Notes under the pieces: model-generated
Told to the model about the DNA's origin: nothing
What the model saw: the letters and a program-made list of their open reading frames with translations, nothing else
Database searches by the model: none
Position numbers and translations under genes: made by a program
Assembly (NCBI GenBank): GCA_964401935.1
Contig: CAYOAL010000030.1
Span: 14,531 to 78,530 of the forward strand
Direction of reading: 5' to 3'
DNA from: JAPYTK01 sp964401935
GTDB lineage: Bacteria > Myxococcota_A > Polyangia > Polyangiales > Polyangiaceae
Length of the DNA stretch: 64,000 nt
Part shown: one piece after another, positions 46,572-56,245 of the stretch
Layout of the letters: each line of letters begins with the position of its first letter
Numbering within the stretch: the stretch's first letter is position 1

Positions 46572-46674
46572 AGAGCCGTGTGCGCCCCTCGAAAGAGCAG
46601 AGAATCGATCTCGACGAGCCCCACGAGGGCCAACCCCTCTTCAGCCTCGCGTCGTTCGCGACTAACGTGGGCGC

Positions 46675-48510
46675 ATGATCGAGAGGGGAATCGACGGCTA
46701 CTACCATCCACAGTCCATCACCGAGCTCGCCGCGCTGATCGCTCACGCCCATCAGCACGGGATCGGCCTCCGCGTGCGCGGCTCGCAGCACTCGGTCAAC
46801 GCGGCCATCCACAACAGCGGCTTCGCGGGGCGCGGTCGCCCCCCGGGTGGCGCCATCGAGGTGATGATGGATGGCCTGCGCAAGGTGGTGAAGATCGAGC
46901 CCGACGGTGACCACAAGCGCGCGACCGTGGAGGTGGAGGCGGGTTGCCACCTCGGGCGCATGCCCTACGACCCCACGGGCACCTCCACCTGGAAGAACGG
47001 CCTCAACCACCAGCTGCACACCGCCGGCTGGGCGCTCGACGACCTCGGCGGCATCAGCCACCAGACGGTGAGCGGGTTCATGCTCACCGGCTCGGCCGGG
47101 GGCTCGATCCGCCACACGCTCGCCGACGACGTCGTGCGCCTCATGCTCATCGACGGCACCGGCAAGGTCCACGACGTGCGCCGCGACGACCCGGATCCAA
47201 AGAAGCGCGACCTGTTCCACGCGGCCGGCGTGTCGATGGGCCTGCTCGGCGTGGTGGCCAAGGTGTGGTTTCGCGTGGGGCCGAGCTACAACGTCGTCGG
47301 GCGCGAGGTGACCACCGCCTTCGAGCACTGCTCGATCGATCTCGCTGGGGACGGCGGCGACGGCCGACCGAGCCTCGCTCGGTACCTCCAGGACACGCAG
47401 TATGGGCGGCTCTTGTGGTGGCCGCAGCACAAGTTCAACCGGGTGCAGGTGTGGGAGTGTGCCCGCGCCCAGCCAGGCGACGCCTTCGAGCACAAGCCGT
47501 TCAAGATCCTCGAGAAGGCCGAGTCGCTCGCCGGCTCGCTCTTGATGACCCTCATCGGCAACCTCGACGACGTGACGCAGGTGCCCGACAAGCTCGGCGA
47601 CTGGTTCTCCCACCTCGAGTCGGATCTCGACGGTGACGACGAGGACGTGAACGCGTGCGCGTTCCCCCAGTGGGGGCCCAAGGTGAGCCTCGATGAGGTG
47701 CTCGACGCCATGCAACGGCGACTCGCGCACGCCATCGACAAAGACCCCAACCTCCACGAGGGCGCGCAGAACGAGCGCGACGACGTGAAGGAGGTGTGGA
47801 AGCACCGCGGCGACGACGCTCCCGACGACGAGGGCCTCCCCGCGGGTTTGGCTCGCGCCATCACGCGCATCGTGCGCTGGGCGCTCATCGGCGCGCTCGA
47901 CAACTTCGTGGCGAGGTGGCTTGGCAAGCTCCTCAAAAAGGAGATGCCCGACCTCATCGACAACTTGCTCCCGATGTTCGTCAGCGACGGCGACAAGGAG
48001 TTCGCCGACACCTGGATGTGCGGCCTCCCGATGGACAACCAGATGGACGACCAGCTGTGGCCCACCGAGTTCACCGAGCTGTGGCTGCCCATCGAGCACA
48101 CCCAGGAGGCGATGCAGCGCTTGGCCACCTACTACGAGGCCGGCGGCGACTCGGACCTCGCGTTTCGGCGCACGAGCGCCTTCGCGACCGAGCTCTATGC
48201 CGCGGCGAAGAGCCCGTTCTGGCTGAGCCCGGGGTACGGCAGCGACTGCTTCCGCGTCAACCCGTTCTGGTTCAGCACCTGGTCGGGGCACCCGAACGAC
48301 GAGCTCTTCCCACCGATCTACGACCTCTTGGCGGATCTCGGCTGGCGCCCTCACTGGGGCAAGCATCTCCCGGAGCCGAGCGCTGCCTGGCGCCAGCACT
48401 ACCGCACCGTGCTGCCCAAGCTCGACGACTTCCTGAAGCTCCGCAAGGAGCTCGATCCGAAGGACATCTTCCTCACCAACTACTGGCGGGAGCACCTCGG
48501 CATCTCGTAG
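46675..48510 (+). CDS. FAD-dependent oxidoreductase with ALO-type C-terminal domain
   Basis: A 611-aa flavoprotein of the vanillyl-alcohol-oxidase fold. The N-terminal FAD_binding_4 domain (about 8-180) has VRGSQHSVN (33-41), where His 39 corresponds to the covalent FAD attachment site, and ISHQTVSGFMLTGSAGG. The C-terminal region ends with GWRPHWGKHL (about 559-568), the HWGK signature of sugar-1,4-lactone oxidases (ALO). A long charged insert (about 310-440) is unusual and makes the protein larger than the typical 420-470 aa. No signal peptide. The substrate could be an aldonolactone or polyol, but is uncertain. Confidence 0.88.
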   Translation: MIERGIDGYYHPQSITELAALIAHAHQHGIGLRVRGSQHSVNAAIHNSGFAGRGRPPGGAIEVMMDGLRKVVKIEPDGDHKRATVEVEAGCHLGRMPYDPTGTSTWKNGLNHQLHTAGWALDDLGGISHQTVSGFMLTGSAGGSIRHTLADDVVRLMLIDGTGKVHDVRRDDPDPKKRDLFHAAGVSMGLLGVVAKVWFRVGPSYNVVGREVTTAFEHCSIDLAGDGGDGRPSLARYLQDTQYGRLLWWPQHKFNRVQVWECARAQPGDAFEHKPFKILEKAESLAGSLLMTLIGNLDDVTQVPDKLGDWFSHLESDLDGDDEDVNACAFPQWGPKVSLDEVLDAMQRRLAHAIDKDPNLHEGAQNERDDVKEVWKHRGDDAPDDEGLPAGLARAITRIVRWALIGALDNFVARWLGKLLKKEMPDLIDNLLPMFVSDGDKEFADTWMCGLPMDNQMDDQLWPTEFTELWLPIEHTQEAMQRLATYYEAGGDSDLAFRRTSAFATELYAAAKSPFWLSPGYGSDCFRVNPFWFSTWSGHPNDELFPPIYDLLADLGWRPHWGKHLPEPSAAWRQHYRTVLPKLDDFLKLRKELDPKDIFLTNYWREHLGIS

Positions 48511-48540
48511 GCGTCGCTTCGTCGACCGCCGAGCGCGGGC

Positions 48541-48996
48541 TCACTGCGTGTCGCAACACGTGGTCGCGGTGAGCTTCGCGATGAGGTCGTCGAGCCAGTC
48601 GCCGCAGTTGAAGGCGACATAGCCCTGGCCCTGATCGAGCGTGGCGCCGCGCTTGCCGGTCGCGAGCGACACCGTGGTGCCCACCTGGATGTCACCGATC
48701 GTCTTGTCGGGGACGTCGAGGCCGTCGCACCAGAAGTCTTTCACCGTCTGCAGCCGCGCGAGGAGCTCTTTGCGCTGAGGACAACACACGGCGACCTGAC
48801 GCGAGTAGCTCTTGAGGAACGTCACGTCGATGACGAGGCCCGCCTCGCGCCCCGCCCGTCCACAGCCCCCCGAACAGAGCACCTCGAACTTCGCGTCCTT
48901 GGGCGCGGCGGTGGGCACGTAGGCCGGCTCGCACGCCGCGAGCACGGCGATGAGCGACCCGAGCCAGATGACCGCGATACGAAGAGAGACGTTCAT
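48541..48996 (-). CDS. Cys-rich hypothetical lipoprotein
   Basis: A 151-aa lipoprotein. The signal ends in VLAAC. Nine Cys lie in the mature part (CSGGC, CC, C, C, CC) with the pattern C..C near 41-45 and adjacent CC pairs near 71-72 and 147-148, so several disulphides are likely. No family was recognised. The start region is part of a 47-bp duplication (48974-49067): a second ATG-containing copy lies upstream but out of frame, because 47 is not a multiple of 3. A repetitive array lies further upstream. Confidence 0.7.
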   Translation of the reverse strand: MNVSLRIAVIWLGSLIAVLAACEPAYVPTAAPKDAKFEVLCSGGCGRAGREAGLVIDVTFLKSYSRQVAVCCPQRKELLARLQTVKDFWCDGLDVPDKTIGDIQVGTTVSLATGKRGATLDQGQGYVAFNCGDWLDDLIAKLTATTCCDTQ

Positions 48997-49067
48997 GGCG
49001 AGAGCGCAGCGGCGTTGCGCGCGATGCGAAGAGAGACGTTCATGGCGAGAGAGCAGCGGCGTCGCCG
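48974..49067. repeat. 47-bp imperfect tandem duplication across a start codon
   Basis: Two adjacent copies (48974-49020 and 49021-49067) share GCGAT-CGAAGAGAGACGTTCATGGCGAGAG with a few substitutions, the similarity fading at the 3' end of the unit. Each copy carries the CAT that is the minus-strand start codon of the Cys-rich lipoprotein gene; the outer copy is frameshifted. Confidence 0.85.
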
Positions 49068-49115
49068 TCGGAGCGCGATGTCGGCAGCGCCGGCGAGCGC
49101 GGTTCGAGCAGCCCC

Positions 49116-49226
49116 CCGTTGGGGGCGGGAGCCTCGTTGGGAAAGGAGAGCCTCGTTGGGGAAGGAGAGCCTCGTTGGGAAAGGAGAGCCTCGTTGGGGA
49201 AGGAGAGCCTCGTTGGGGGCGGGAGA
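49116..49226. repeat. 19-bp tandem array
   Basis: Four complete units of GAGCCTCGTTGGGAAAGGA or the variant GAGCCTCGTTGGGGAAGGA, alternating, at 49129-49204, flanked by partial units ending in GTTGGGGGCGGGAG on both sides. It lies upstream of the Cys-rich lipoprotein gene and 20 bases after the end of the DUF2330 gene. Not a CRISPR: there are no spacers. Confidence 0.88.
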
Positions 49227-49245
49227 TTAGTGTGGACCGCTCCCC

Positions 49246-50823
<1,578 letters not shown>

Positions 50824-51010
50824 GGCGGCATTATCCACCGCTGTACCGGGCGTGTGAACGCGGAGCGGCACCCGAGCCCGTGACCGGAGGGCCACGTGTG
50901 AACGGAAGGCCACAGCAAAGCGTGAACCACGGGTAGCGCCTCGTGAGCCACGTGCTACTCATTTGGGGCGCTTGGGAGGGCCGCCGGTTGGCACTTCGAG
51001 TGCACGATCG

Positions 51011-52978
51011 ATGAAGATGCGAGCTCAGCGGCTGACGACGCTCGCGGCGCGTCTCGTGACGTGCGCCGCCTTGGTGTCGCTCGTGGGCTGCATCTTTGGG
51101 CGCCGCGAGGAGCGGCTCGCCGCCCACCTCGGGAAGCTCGAGGCAGCGCTCGGAACCAGCACCCACGGCGAGCCACGCCTGTTGATCTACCAGGTGGACG
51201 GCCACGCCGGACGATGGACCCACGAGGTGCTGCTCGACGCGGGGCGCTACGCCGAGCGCAGGACGCGCAGCGATGGGCGCAGCTTCGCCTTCGGTTTCGA
51301 CCCGCAAGGTGCCTGGCTCACGGTCGGCGACGGCGCGGCGGTGGCCGCCGACGGAGGCCCTTGGGACGCCCTCGCGCGAACCCGGTCCGCGCTGTATCGC
51401 GCCGCGTTCACCTCTCCCTCCCCCGAGGACGAGGTCGCCTACATGGGTCGTTTCCGAAACCGGTGGGAGCTCGCGTTCCGCCCCGCGGGGGGAAAGACGC
51501 TCAACCTCTCCATCGATCGTCGCCACCACACGCCGAAGGAGCTCGACTGGATCGACGCGTGGACGCGCCTGGTCGAGTGCGACCACCTCGACTGGCGCTC
51601 CTCCCCCGACGGGGCCGTGCTCACCACGGCGCGCTGCGGCGCCGGGAGCGGCGGCGAGAAGCCGACCATCTCCTCCGACACCGGTCACCTCGCGTCGATG
51701 CAGGGCATGCACACCGTGCCGAGCTGGGCCGCCCCCACGTCACGGCGCAAGGCAGCGCCGCTGTCCAAGCCCGCGTGGTTCCCGCTCCTCGAGCCGCAGC
51801 GACCACGCCTGCCGGCACGGATCAACGGCGTCGACGTGGGGGCGCTGGTGCTCGACAGCGGCGCCACCTACTCGGTCCTCTCCGAGAAGGCCGCCGTCGC
51901 CGCGGGGGTGATGCCCACCGGCGAGCCACCGATGTTCATGAAGCCGCCGTTCCTCGACGCCTCCGAGCTGTGGGTGGGCGTCATCGACACGCTCGCGGTG
52001 GGCGACGCCGTGCTCCACGGCGAGCGCGTGTTGGTTGCGAAGAACCCCCGCATGTTGCACCCCGAGATCGGGCTCCTCGGCGAGAGCTTCTTCCGCCACT
52101 ACGTCATCGACGTGGACAGCCCCAAGCGGAGCCTGCGCGTCTGGGATCGCCACGCGTTCAAGCCCTCGAAGGAGCAGAAGCGCATCCGCCTGATCGGCTT
52201 CTCCCCCCGCATCGACGGCGAGATCCGGGACGTGGCCAGCGGGCACATCTTCCTGGACACCGGCATGCCGAACACGGTGTTGGTCCACGCGCCGCTCATG
52301 AGCACGAAGAACAAACGCCGCCGCGGCACCGACGCGCAGCTCGGAGCCCAGGACGCCTCCGGCGCGAGCCCCGACTACCACACCACCGTCCGAGGCCTCC
52401 GCCTTGGGCCCATCGCGTTCCCGCGCATGGACGCGATCGGCCGCGACCGCGACCGCCACAAACTCGGGATCGGCGTGGCGCCTCCCGCGGTGGCCACCAC
52501 GGACGGCCCGGTGGCGTTCGAGCTCGGCGGCTTGCGGATCGAGCTCGCGGAGTCTTCACCCGCGCGAAGCGCCCAGCGCACGGCCAACACGGGCAGCGGC
52601 ATCGCCATCGCGGGCATGGGCCTCATGCGCTACCTGCGCCTCAGCTTCGACCTCAAGAGCGGATTTCTCTTTGTGTCGACGGGGGACGCCTACGACACGC
52701 TCATCAAGCTCGGGGTCGACATCGAGCCCGCCCCCGGCGGCGCGGGGGCGTGGGTGAGCCGCGTGCTCGACGGCGGCCCAGGCGCGGAGGCGGGCCTCCA
52801 CGAAGGCGACGTCGTGCTCGCGGTGGACGGAAAGGACGTCGCCACCGCCGACGCCGCGCTCCGGCTCATCGCGGAGCACCGTGGCTTCTTCTGCCACCTG
52901 ACGGTCGAGCGCGAGGGCGCGAAGCGCCACGTCATGATCGACGTGGCGCGCCCGATGACCGCTCACCAACGCTGGTGA
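51011..52978 (+). CDS. Lipoprotein with two aspartic-protease motifs and PDZ domain
   Basis: A 655-aa surface protein. The signal ends in VSLVGC (second in-frame ATG at 51017). The N-terminal 230 residues form a beta-rich domain without a family name. Two aspartyl-protease half-domains follow: VLDSGATYSVL (Asp 282) and FLDTGMPNTVL (Asp 416), the catalytic D-S/T-G motifs, in a region that reads like two retropepsin-type units in one chain. The last 100 residues are a PDZ domain (GAWVSRVLDGGPGAEAG, DGKDVATADAAL). If both Asp act together, the chain would be a pepsin-like pseudodimer. Substrate unknown. Confidence 0.85.
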   Translation: MKMRAQRLTTLAARLVTCAALVSLVGCIFGRREERLAAHLGKLEAALGTSTHGEPRLLIYQVDGHAGRWTHEVLLDAGRYAERRTRSDGRSFAFGFDPQGAWLTVGDGAAVAADGGPWDALARTRSALYRAAFTSPSPEDEVAYMGRFRNRWELAFRPAGGKTLNLSIDRRHHTPKELDWIDAWTRLVECDHLDWRSSPDGAVLTTARCGAGSGGEKPTISSDTGHLASMQGMHTVPSWAAPTSRRKAAPLSKPAWFPLLEPQRPRLPARINGVDVGALVLDSGATYSVLSEKAAVAAGVMPTGEPPMFMKPPFLDASELWVGVIDTLAVGDAVLHGERVLVAKNPRMLHPEIGLLGESFFRHYVIDVDSPKRSLRVWDRHAFKPSKEQKRIRLIGFSPRIDGEIRDVASGHIFLDTGMPNTVLVHAPLMSTKNKRRRGTDAQLGAQDASGASPDYHTTVRGLRLGPIAFPRMDAIGRDRDRHKLGIGVAPPAVATTDGPVAFELGGLRIELAESSPARSAQRTANTGSGIAIAGMGLMRYLRLSFDLKSGFLFVSTGDAYDTLIKLGVDIEPAPGGAGAWVSRVLDGGPGAEAGLHEGDVVLAVDGKDVATADAALRLIAEHRGFFCHLTVEREGAKRHVMIDVARPMTAHQRW

Positions 52979-53030
52979 CGACCGCTTCGGGCTCCCCGCC
53001 TCGCGGCGAGCCCTCCCCCTCGCCCCCAGG

Positions 53031-53070
53031 TCACCCCTTCGGGTGAAGCGTCACCCCTTCGGGTGAAGCG
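53031..53070. terminator. Two tandem hairpins between convergent genes
   Basis: The 20-base unit TCACCCCTTCGGGTGAAGCG occurs twice without mismatch. Each copy contains TCACCC and GGGTGA separated by CTTC, a perfect 6-bp stem with a tetraloop. They lie between the stop of the aspartic protease gene (52978) and that of the OmpA-family gene (53083), where a bidirectional terminator is expected. No U tract. Confidence 0.6.
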
Positions 53071-53082
53071 CGGCGGCTCGGG

Positions 53083-53583
53083 CTATTGGCCTTGCTCGAC
53101 GATGCGGAACTCGACGCGGCGGTTCTGCGCCTTGCGGTCGGCCGTGTCGTTCGGAGCCACCGGCACCGTCTCCCCGAAGCCGCGGGCCTTGAGCCGATGG
53201 GCCTCGATGCCCTGGCTGATGAGGTAGGCGACCACCGCCTTGGCGCGGTTCTCCGACAGGATGAGGTTGTCGTCGTCCTCACCGTCGGAGTCGGTGTGTC
53301 CTCCCACCTCGACGAGCCTGATCTGCGGGTTTTCCCGCATCACCCGCACCACTTCCATCAAGGTGATCTTGGAGAAGTCTTTGAGGATGTCCTTGTTCGT
53401 CTCGAACTGGATCCGCTCGCTCACCGTGATGTAGTCGGGCAAGCGCGTGGGAACCGGCGTGGGAGGGGGCGGCGCCGGCGCGGGGGGCGGAGGCGGCGGC
53501 GGGTTCGCCGGCGGGGGATCGTCGCAGCCCACGGTCAGCGCTGCGATGGCCAGAGTCAGCACACCAAGAGTCCTCAAACGCAT
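53083..53583 (-). CDS. OmpA/Pal-family lipoprotein
   Basis: A 166-aa lipoprotein. The start at 53583 gives a signal ending in LTVGC. A Pro/Ala spacer (about 24-45) precedes the OmpA C-terminal domain (about 55-165), which has IQFETNKDIL, VGGHTDSDGEDDDNLILSENRA and ARGFGETVPVAPN, then NRRVEFRI, the peptidoglycan-binding signature with Asp and Arg ligands in place. It would tie the outer membrane to the cell wall. The malic enzyme gene upstream on the same strand ends 124 bases away. The open frame before 53583 is not supported. Confidence 0.92.
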   Translation of the reverse strand: MRLRTLGVLTLAIAALTVGCDDPPPANPPPPPPPAPAPPPPTPVPTRLPDYITVSERIQFETNKDILKDFSKITLMEVVRVMRENPQIRLVEVGGHTDSDGEDDDNLILSENRAKAVVAYLISQGIEAHRLKARGFGETVPVAPNDTADRKAQNRRVEFRIVEQGQ

Positions 53584-53707
53584 AGCCGGGGCTTTTACAG
53601 CGCCGGAGCGCGGCCGGGAAGTCCGGAATGCATGGGGCCCCTCTTCGGGCCCGCCGAGCGGCGACGGTGCCGCCCCCACCGCTCCGGGCCGGCGGGGCCG
53701 GCGACGC

Positions 53708-55432
53708 TCAGCGCTGGGCGATCGGCACCGTCTCGCGGTGCTCTATCGGCGCGTAGGCCGGCTCCCAGACGACGCTGCCGACGAGCGGCTCGATGGCGTC
53801 GTCGTCGATGAAGCGCCCCAGGTTCGTTTTGCAAGCGTAGCGAACCACCGCGCAGGCGATGCGGAAGCTCACGCGACGCAGCTCGGTCTGCGACGGGTAG
53901 ATCGCCCCCGCTGCGAGGCGCTCGGGCTCCACGCAGGCCGCAAGCTCGCGCGCCGCCACCAGGAACACCTCGTTGGGGACGATGCGCGCCTCCGCCACCA
54001 GGGCTCCGAGCCCCACGCCGGGGAAGATGTACATGTTGTTCGCCTGGCCGATCACGTGACGCTCCCCGTCGTGGACGACGTCGGCGAAGGGGCTGCCGGT
54101 CGCCACGATGCCGCGGCCGCGCGTCCACGCGATCGCGTCGGCGGCCGAGCACTCGGCCTTGCTGGTTGGGTTGCTGAGGGGCAACACGATGGGCCGCGCC
54201 ACGTGCCGGGCCATGGCCTCGATCATCTCCTGGGTGAAGGTCCCCGCGTGGGCGGTCGCACCGACGAGGACGGTGGGCTTGAACGCGTGGATGGCCTCGA
54301 CCGGAGACACGTCGCTCGGGGGGAGGCCGTGCGAGGCCAGCGCCTCCTCCGACAGCGCGAGCTCGAGCTTGAACGGCTCGCGAATGTCGCGGCCCCGGTG
54401 GAGCAGGCCGCGGCTGTCGAACGCGAGCAGCGAACGCGCGAGCACCTCCTCGCTGGCGCCGTCGGCTCGCATCGCTTCGTGCCAGAGGCGCGCGATACCC
54501 GTACACGCCTCGCCCGCGCCCATGAACATCACCCGCTGCTCGCGTGGGCGCTCGCCGGTGATTCGGAGCGCGGCGAGGATGCCAGCCACGGTCACCGCCG
54601 CTGTCCCCTGGATGTCGTCGTTGAAGCACGGGATACGCTGGCGATACCGCTCGATGAGGGGGAAGGCGCGATCCTTGTGGAAGTCTTCCCACTGGAGCAG
54701 CGCGCGCGGAAACACCTCGCTCACGCCCCGCACGAAGGCCTCCACGAAGGCGTCGTAGGAGGCACCGCGCAGCCGCCGCTCGGGGTATCCGAGGTAGTTC
54801 GGATCGCCGAGCAGCTCGGGGTTGTCGGTTCCAACGTCGAGGCTGATCGGCAGCACCTTGGAAGGGTGGATCCCGGCCCCCGCGACGTAGAGCGCGAGCT
54901 TGCCGACGGGGATCCCCATGCCGCCGCAGCCCTGATCCCCGAGACCGAGGATGCGCTCGTTGTCGGTGACCACGATCAGGCGGATGTCGCGGAAGGGCGC
55001 GCTCCGCAACACGGTCGGGATGTCGTCGAGGTCGTCGGGCGTGAGCCACAGGCCGCGGGCCGACCGGTAGATTTGGCTGAACTTCTGGCACGCCTCCCCC
55101 ACCGTCGGCGTGTACACGATGGGCATGAGCTCGGCGAGGTTGTCGACGAGCACCCGATAGAACAGCACCTCGTTCCGATCGTGGAGGGCCGCGAGAAAGA
55201 TGTACTTCTCCAGATCGGTCGCCTTGCTGCGCACCTGACAGAGCGCCGTCGCCGCCTGCTCGGCGAGGGTGCGCACGCGGTACGGCATCATCCCCCGCAC
55301 CCCGAGCGCTTCACGTTGCTCGCGGCTGAACGCCGTGTCCTGGTTGGTGGCGGGGTTGTGCAAGAGCCACACTCCCTTCTTGTGGGTGTGGATGATCGGA
55401 TCGCCGGCCAGGCTCCTGCGCGGGTCTTTCAT
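53708..55432 (-). CDS. maeA: NAD-dependent malic enzyme (MaeA/SfcA type)
   Basis: Cytoplasmic enzyme of 574 aa that converts malate to pyruvate and CO2, feeding acetyl-CoA or gluconeogenesis. The large form carries YTPTVGEAC (about 114-122), GLGDQGCGGMGIPVGKLALY (about 163-182), CFNDDIQGTAAVT (about 258-270), GAGEACTGIA (about 295-304) and LSNPTSKAEC. Catalytic Tyr and Lys and the metal-binding residues lie in these blocks. The length matches the NAD-linked bacterial and eukaryotic enzymes. The ATG at 55432 was chosen at the family N-terminus; upstream open frame is not conserved. Divergent from rluE, 93 bases apart. Confidence 0.95.
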   Translation of the reverse strand: MKDPRRSLAGDPIIHTHKKGVWLLHNPATNQDTAFSREQREALGVRGMMPYRVRTLAEQAATALCQVRSKATDLEKYIFLAALHDRNEVLFYRVLVDNLAELMPIVYTPTVGEACQKFSQIYRSARGLWLTPDDLDDIPTVLRSAPFRDIRLIVVTDNERILGLGDQGCGGMGIPVGKLALYVAGAGIHPSKVLPISLDVGTDNPELLGDPNYLGYPERRLRGASYDAFVEAFVRGVSEVFPRALLQWEDFHKDRAFPLIERYRQRIPCFNDDIQGTAAVTVAGILAALRITGERPREQRVMFMGAGEACTGIARLWHEAMRADGASEEVLARSLLAFDSRGLLHRGRDIREPFKLELALSEEALASHGLPPSDVSPVEAIHAFKPTVLVGATAHAGTFTQEMIEAMARHVARPIVLPLSNPTSKAECSAADAIAWTRGRGIVATGSPFADVVHDGERHVIGQANNMYIFPGVGLGALVAEARIVPNEVFLVAARELAACVEPERLAAGAIYPSQTELRRVSFRIACAVVRYACKTNLGRFIDDDAIEPLVGSVVWEPAYAPIEHRETVPIAQR

Positions 55433-55525
55433 GCTCGTTGGCGGATTAGCACGGCGACCTCGCGCACGGGAACGCATCGCTTTTCGGCCCCTCACGCACG
55501 CGCGGTGGCCTACCGTGGGTCGCCC

Positions 55526-56239
55526 ATGGTGCGGTCGAAGAAACCACGACCTCCCCCCGCGCGTCCGCGACCCAGCGGCCCCGCGCGGCTCGTGGCGCTG
55601 AACAAGCCGTTCCAGGTGCTCTGCCAGTTCACCGACGCGAATGGACGCACGACGCTCGGAGACTTCGTGAGCGTCCGCGACGTGTATGCAGCCGGTCGCC
55701 TCGACTTCGACAGCGAGGGTCTGCTCTTGCTGACCGGACACGGCGGGCTGATTCGAGCGATCACCGCGCCGCGCGAGAGGCTCGTCAAGCGCTATTGGGT
55801 GCAGGTGGAGGGGCTGGTAAGCGACGACGCGCTCGTGGCGCTGCGCCGCGGGGTTCGGCTCAAGGACGGGCCCACCGCCCCCGCCGAGGCGGCGCGCATC
55901 GACGAGCCGGCCGGGCTCTGGCCGCGTGAGCCGCCCATTCGCGAGCGCACGGCGAGCCCCACCTCCTGGCTCGACGTTGGGATCTCCGAAGGGCGCAACC
56001 GACAGGTGCGGCGCATGACCGCCGCCGTCGGCTTCCCCACCTTGCGCCTCATCCGCCACGCAATCGGCCCCTGGCACCTCGACGGTCTGGCCCCGGGAGA
56101 GGTGCGCGAGCTGGCGTTCCCGACCGCGTGGCTCGCGGAGCGGACGCCCGCCTCACGGCAGAGGCCCACGGCGCCGAAGCGCGCGCCCGGCCGCCCTCGG
56201 GGAGCGCCCCCACCCCCCCGCGGTCGACGCCGAGGTTGA
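55526..56239 (+). CDS. rluE: 23S rRNA pseudouridine synthase, RluE-like
   Basis: RNA modification enzyme of 237 aa. After a basic Pro/Arg-rich tail (1-20), the RluE-type catalytic core begins with LVALNKPFQVLCQFTD and GRTTLGDF; the catalytic Asp lies in GRLDFDSEGLLLLT (Asp 60). The EGRNRQVRRM block (about 154-163) is also typical. No S4 domain is present, as in RluE. In E. coli this enzyme makes pseudouridine 2457 of 23S rRNA. The C-terminal 30 residues are Pro/Arg-rich and disordered, probably RNA-binding. Convergent with the heme-motif lipoprotein; the stops are only 7 bases apart, with a 5-bp stem loop across them. Confidence 0.94.
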   Translation: MVRSKKPRPPPARPRPSGPARLVALNKPFQVLCQFTDANGRTTLGDFVSVRDVYAAGRLDFDSEGLLLLTGHGGLIRAITAPRERLVKRYWVQVEGLVSDDALVALRRGVRLKDGPTAPAEAARIDEPAGLWPREPPIRERTASPTSWLDVGISEGRNRQVRRMTAAVGFPTLRLIRHAIGPWHLDGLAPGEVRELAFPTAWLAERTPASRQRPTAPKRAPGRPRGAPPPPRGRRRG

Positions 56240-56245
56240 GCCAAC

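Noticed and set aside
49116..49226. CRISPR-like array.
   Set aside because: The repeats are directly adjacent, with no spacers, and no cas genes are present.
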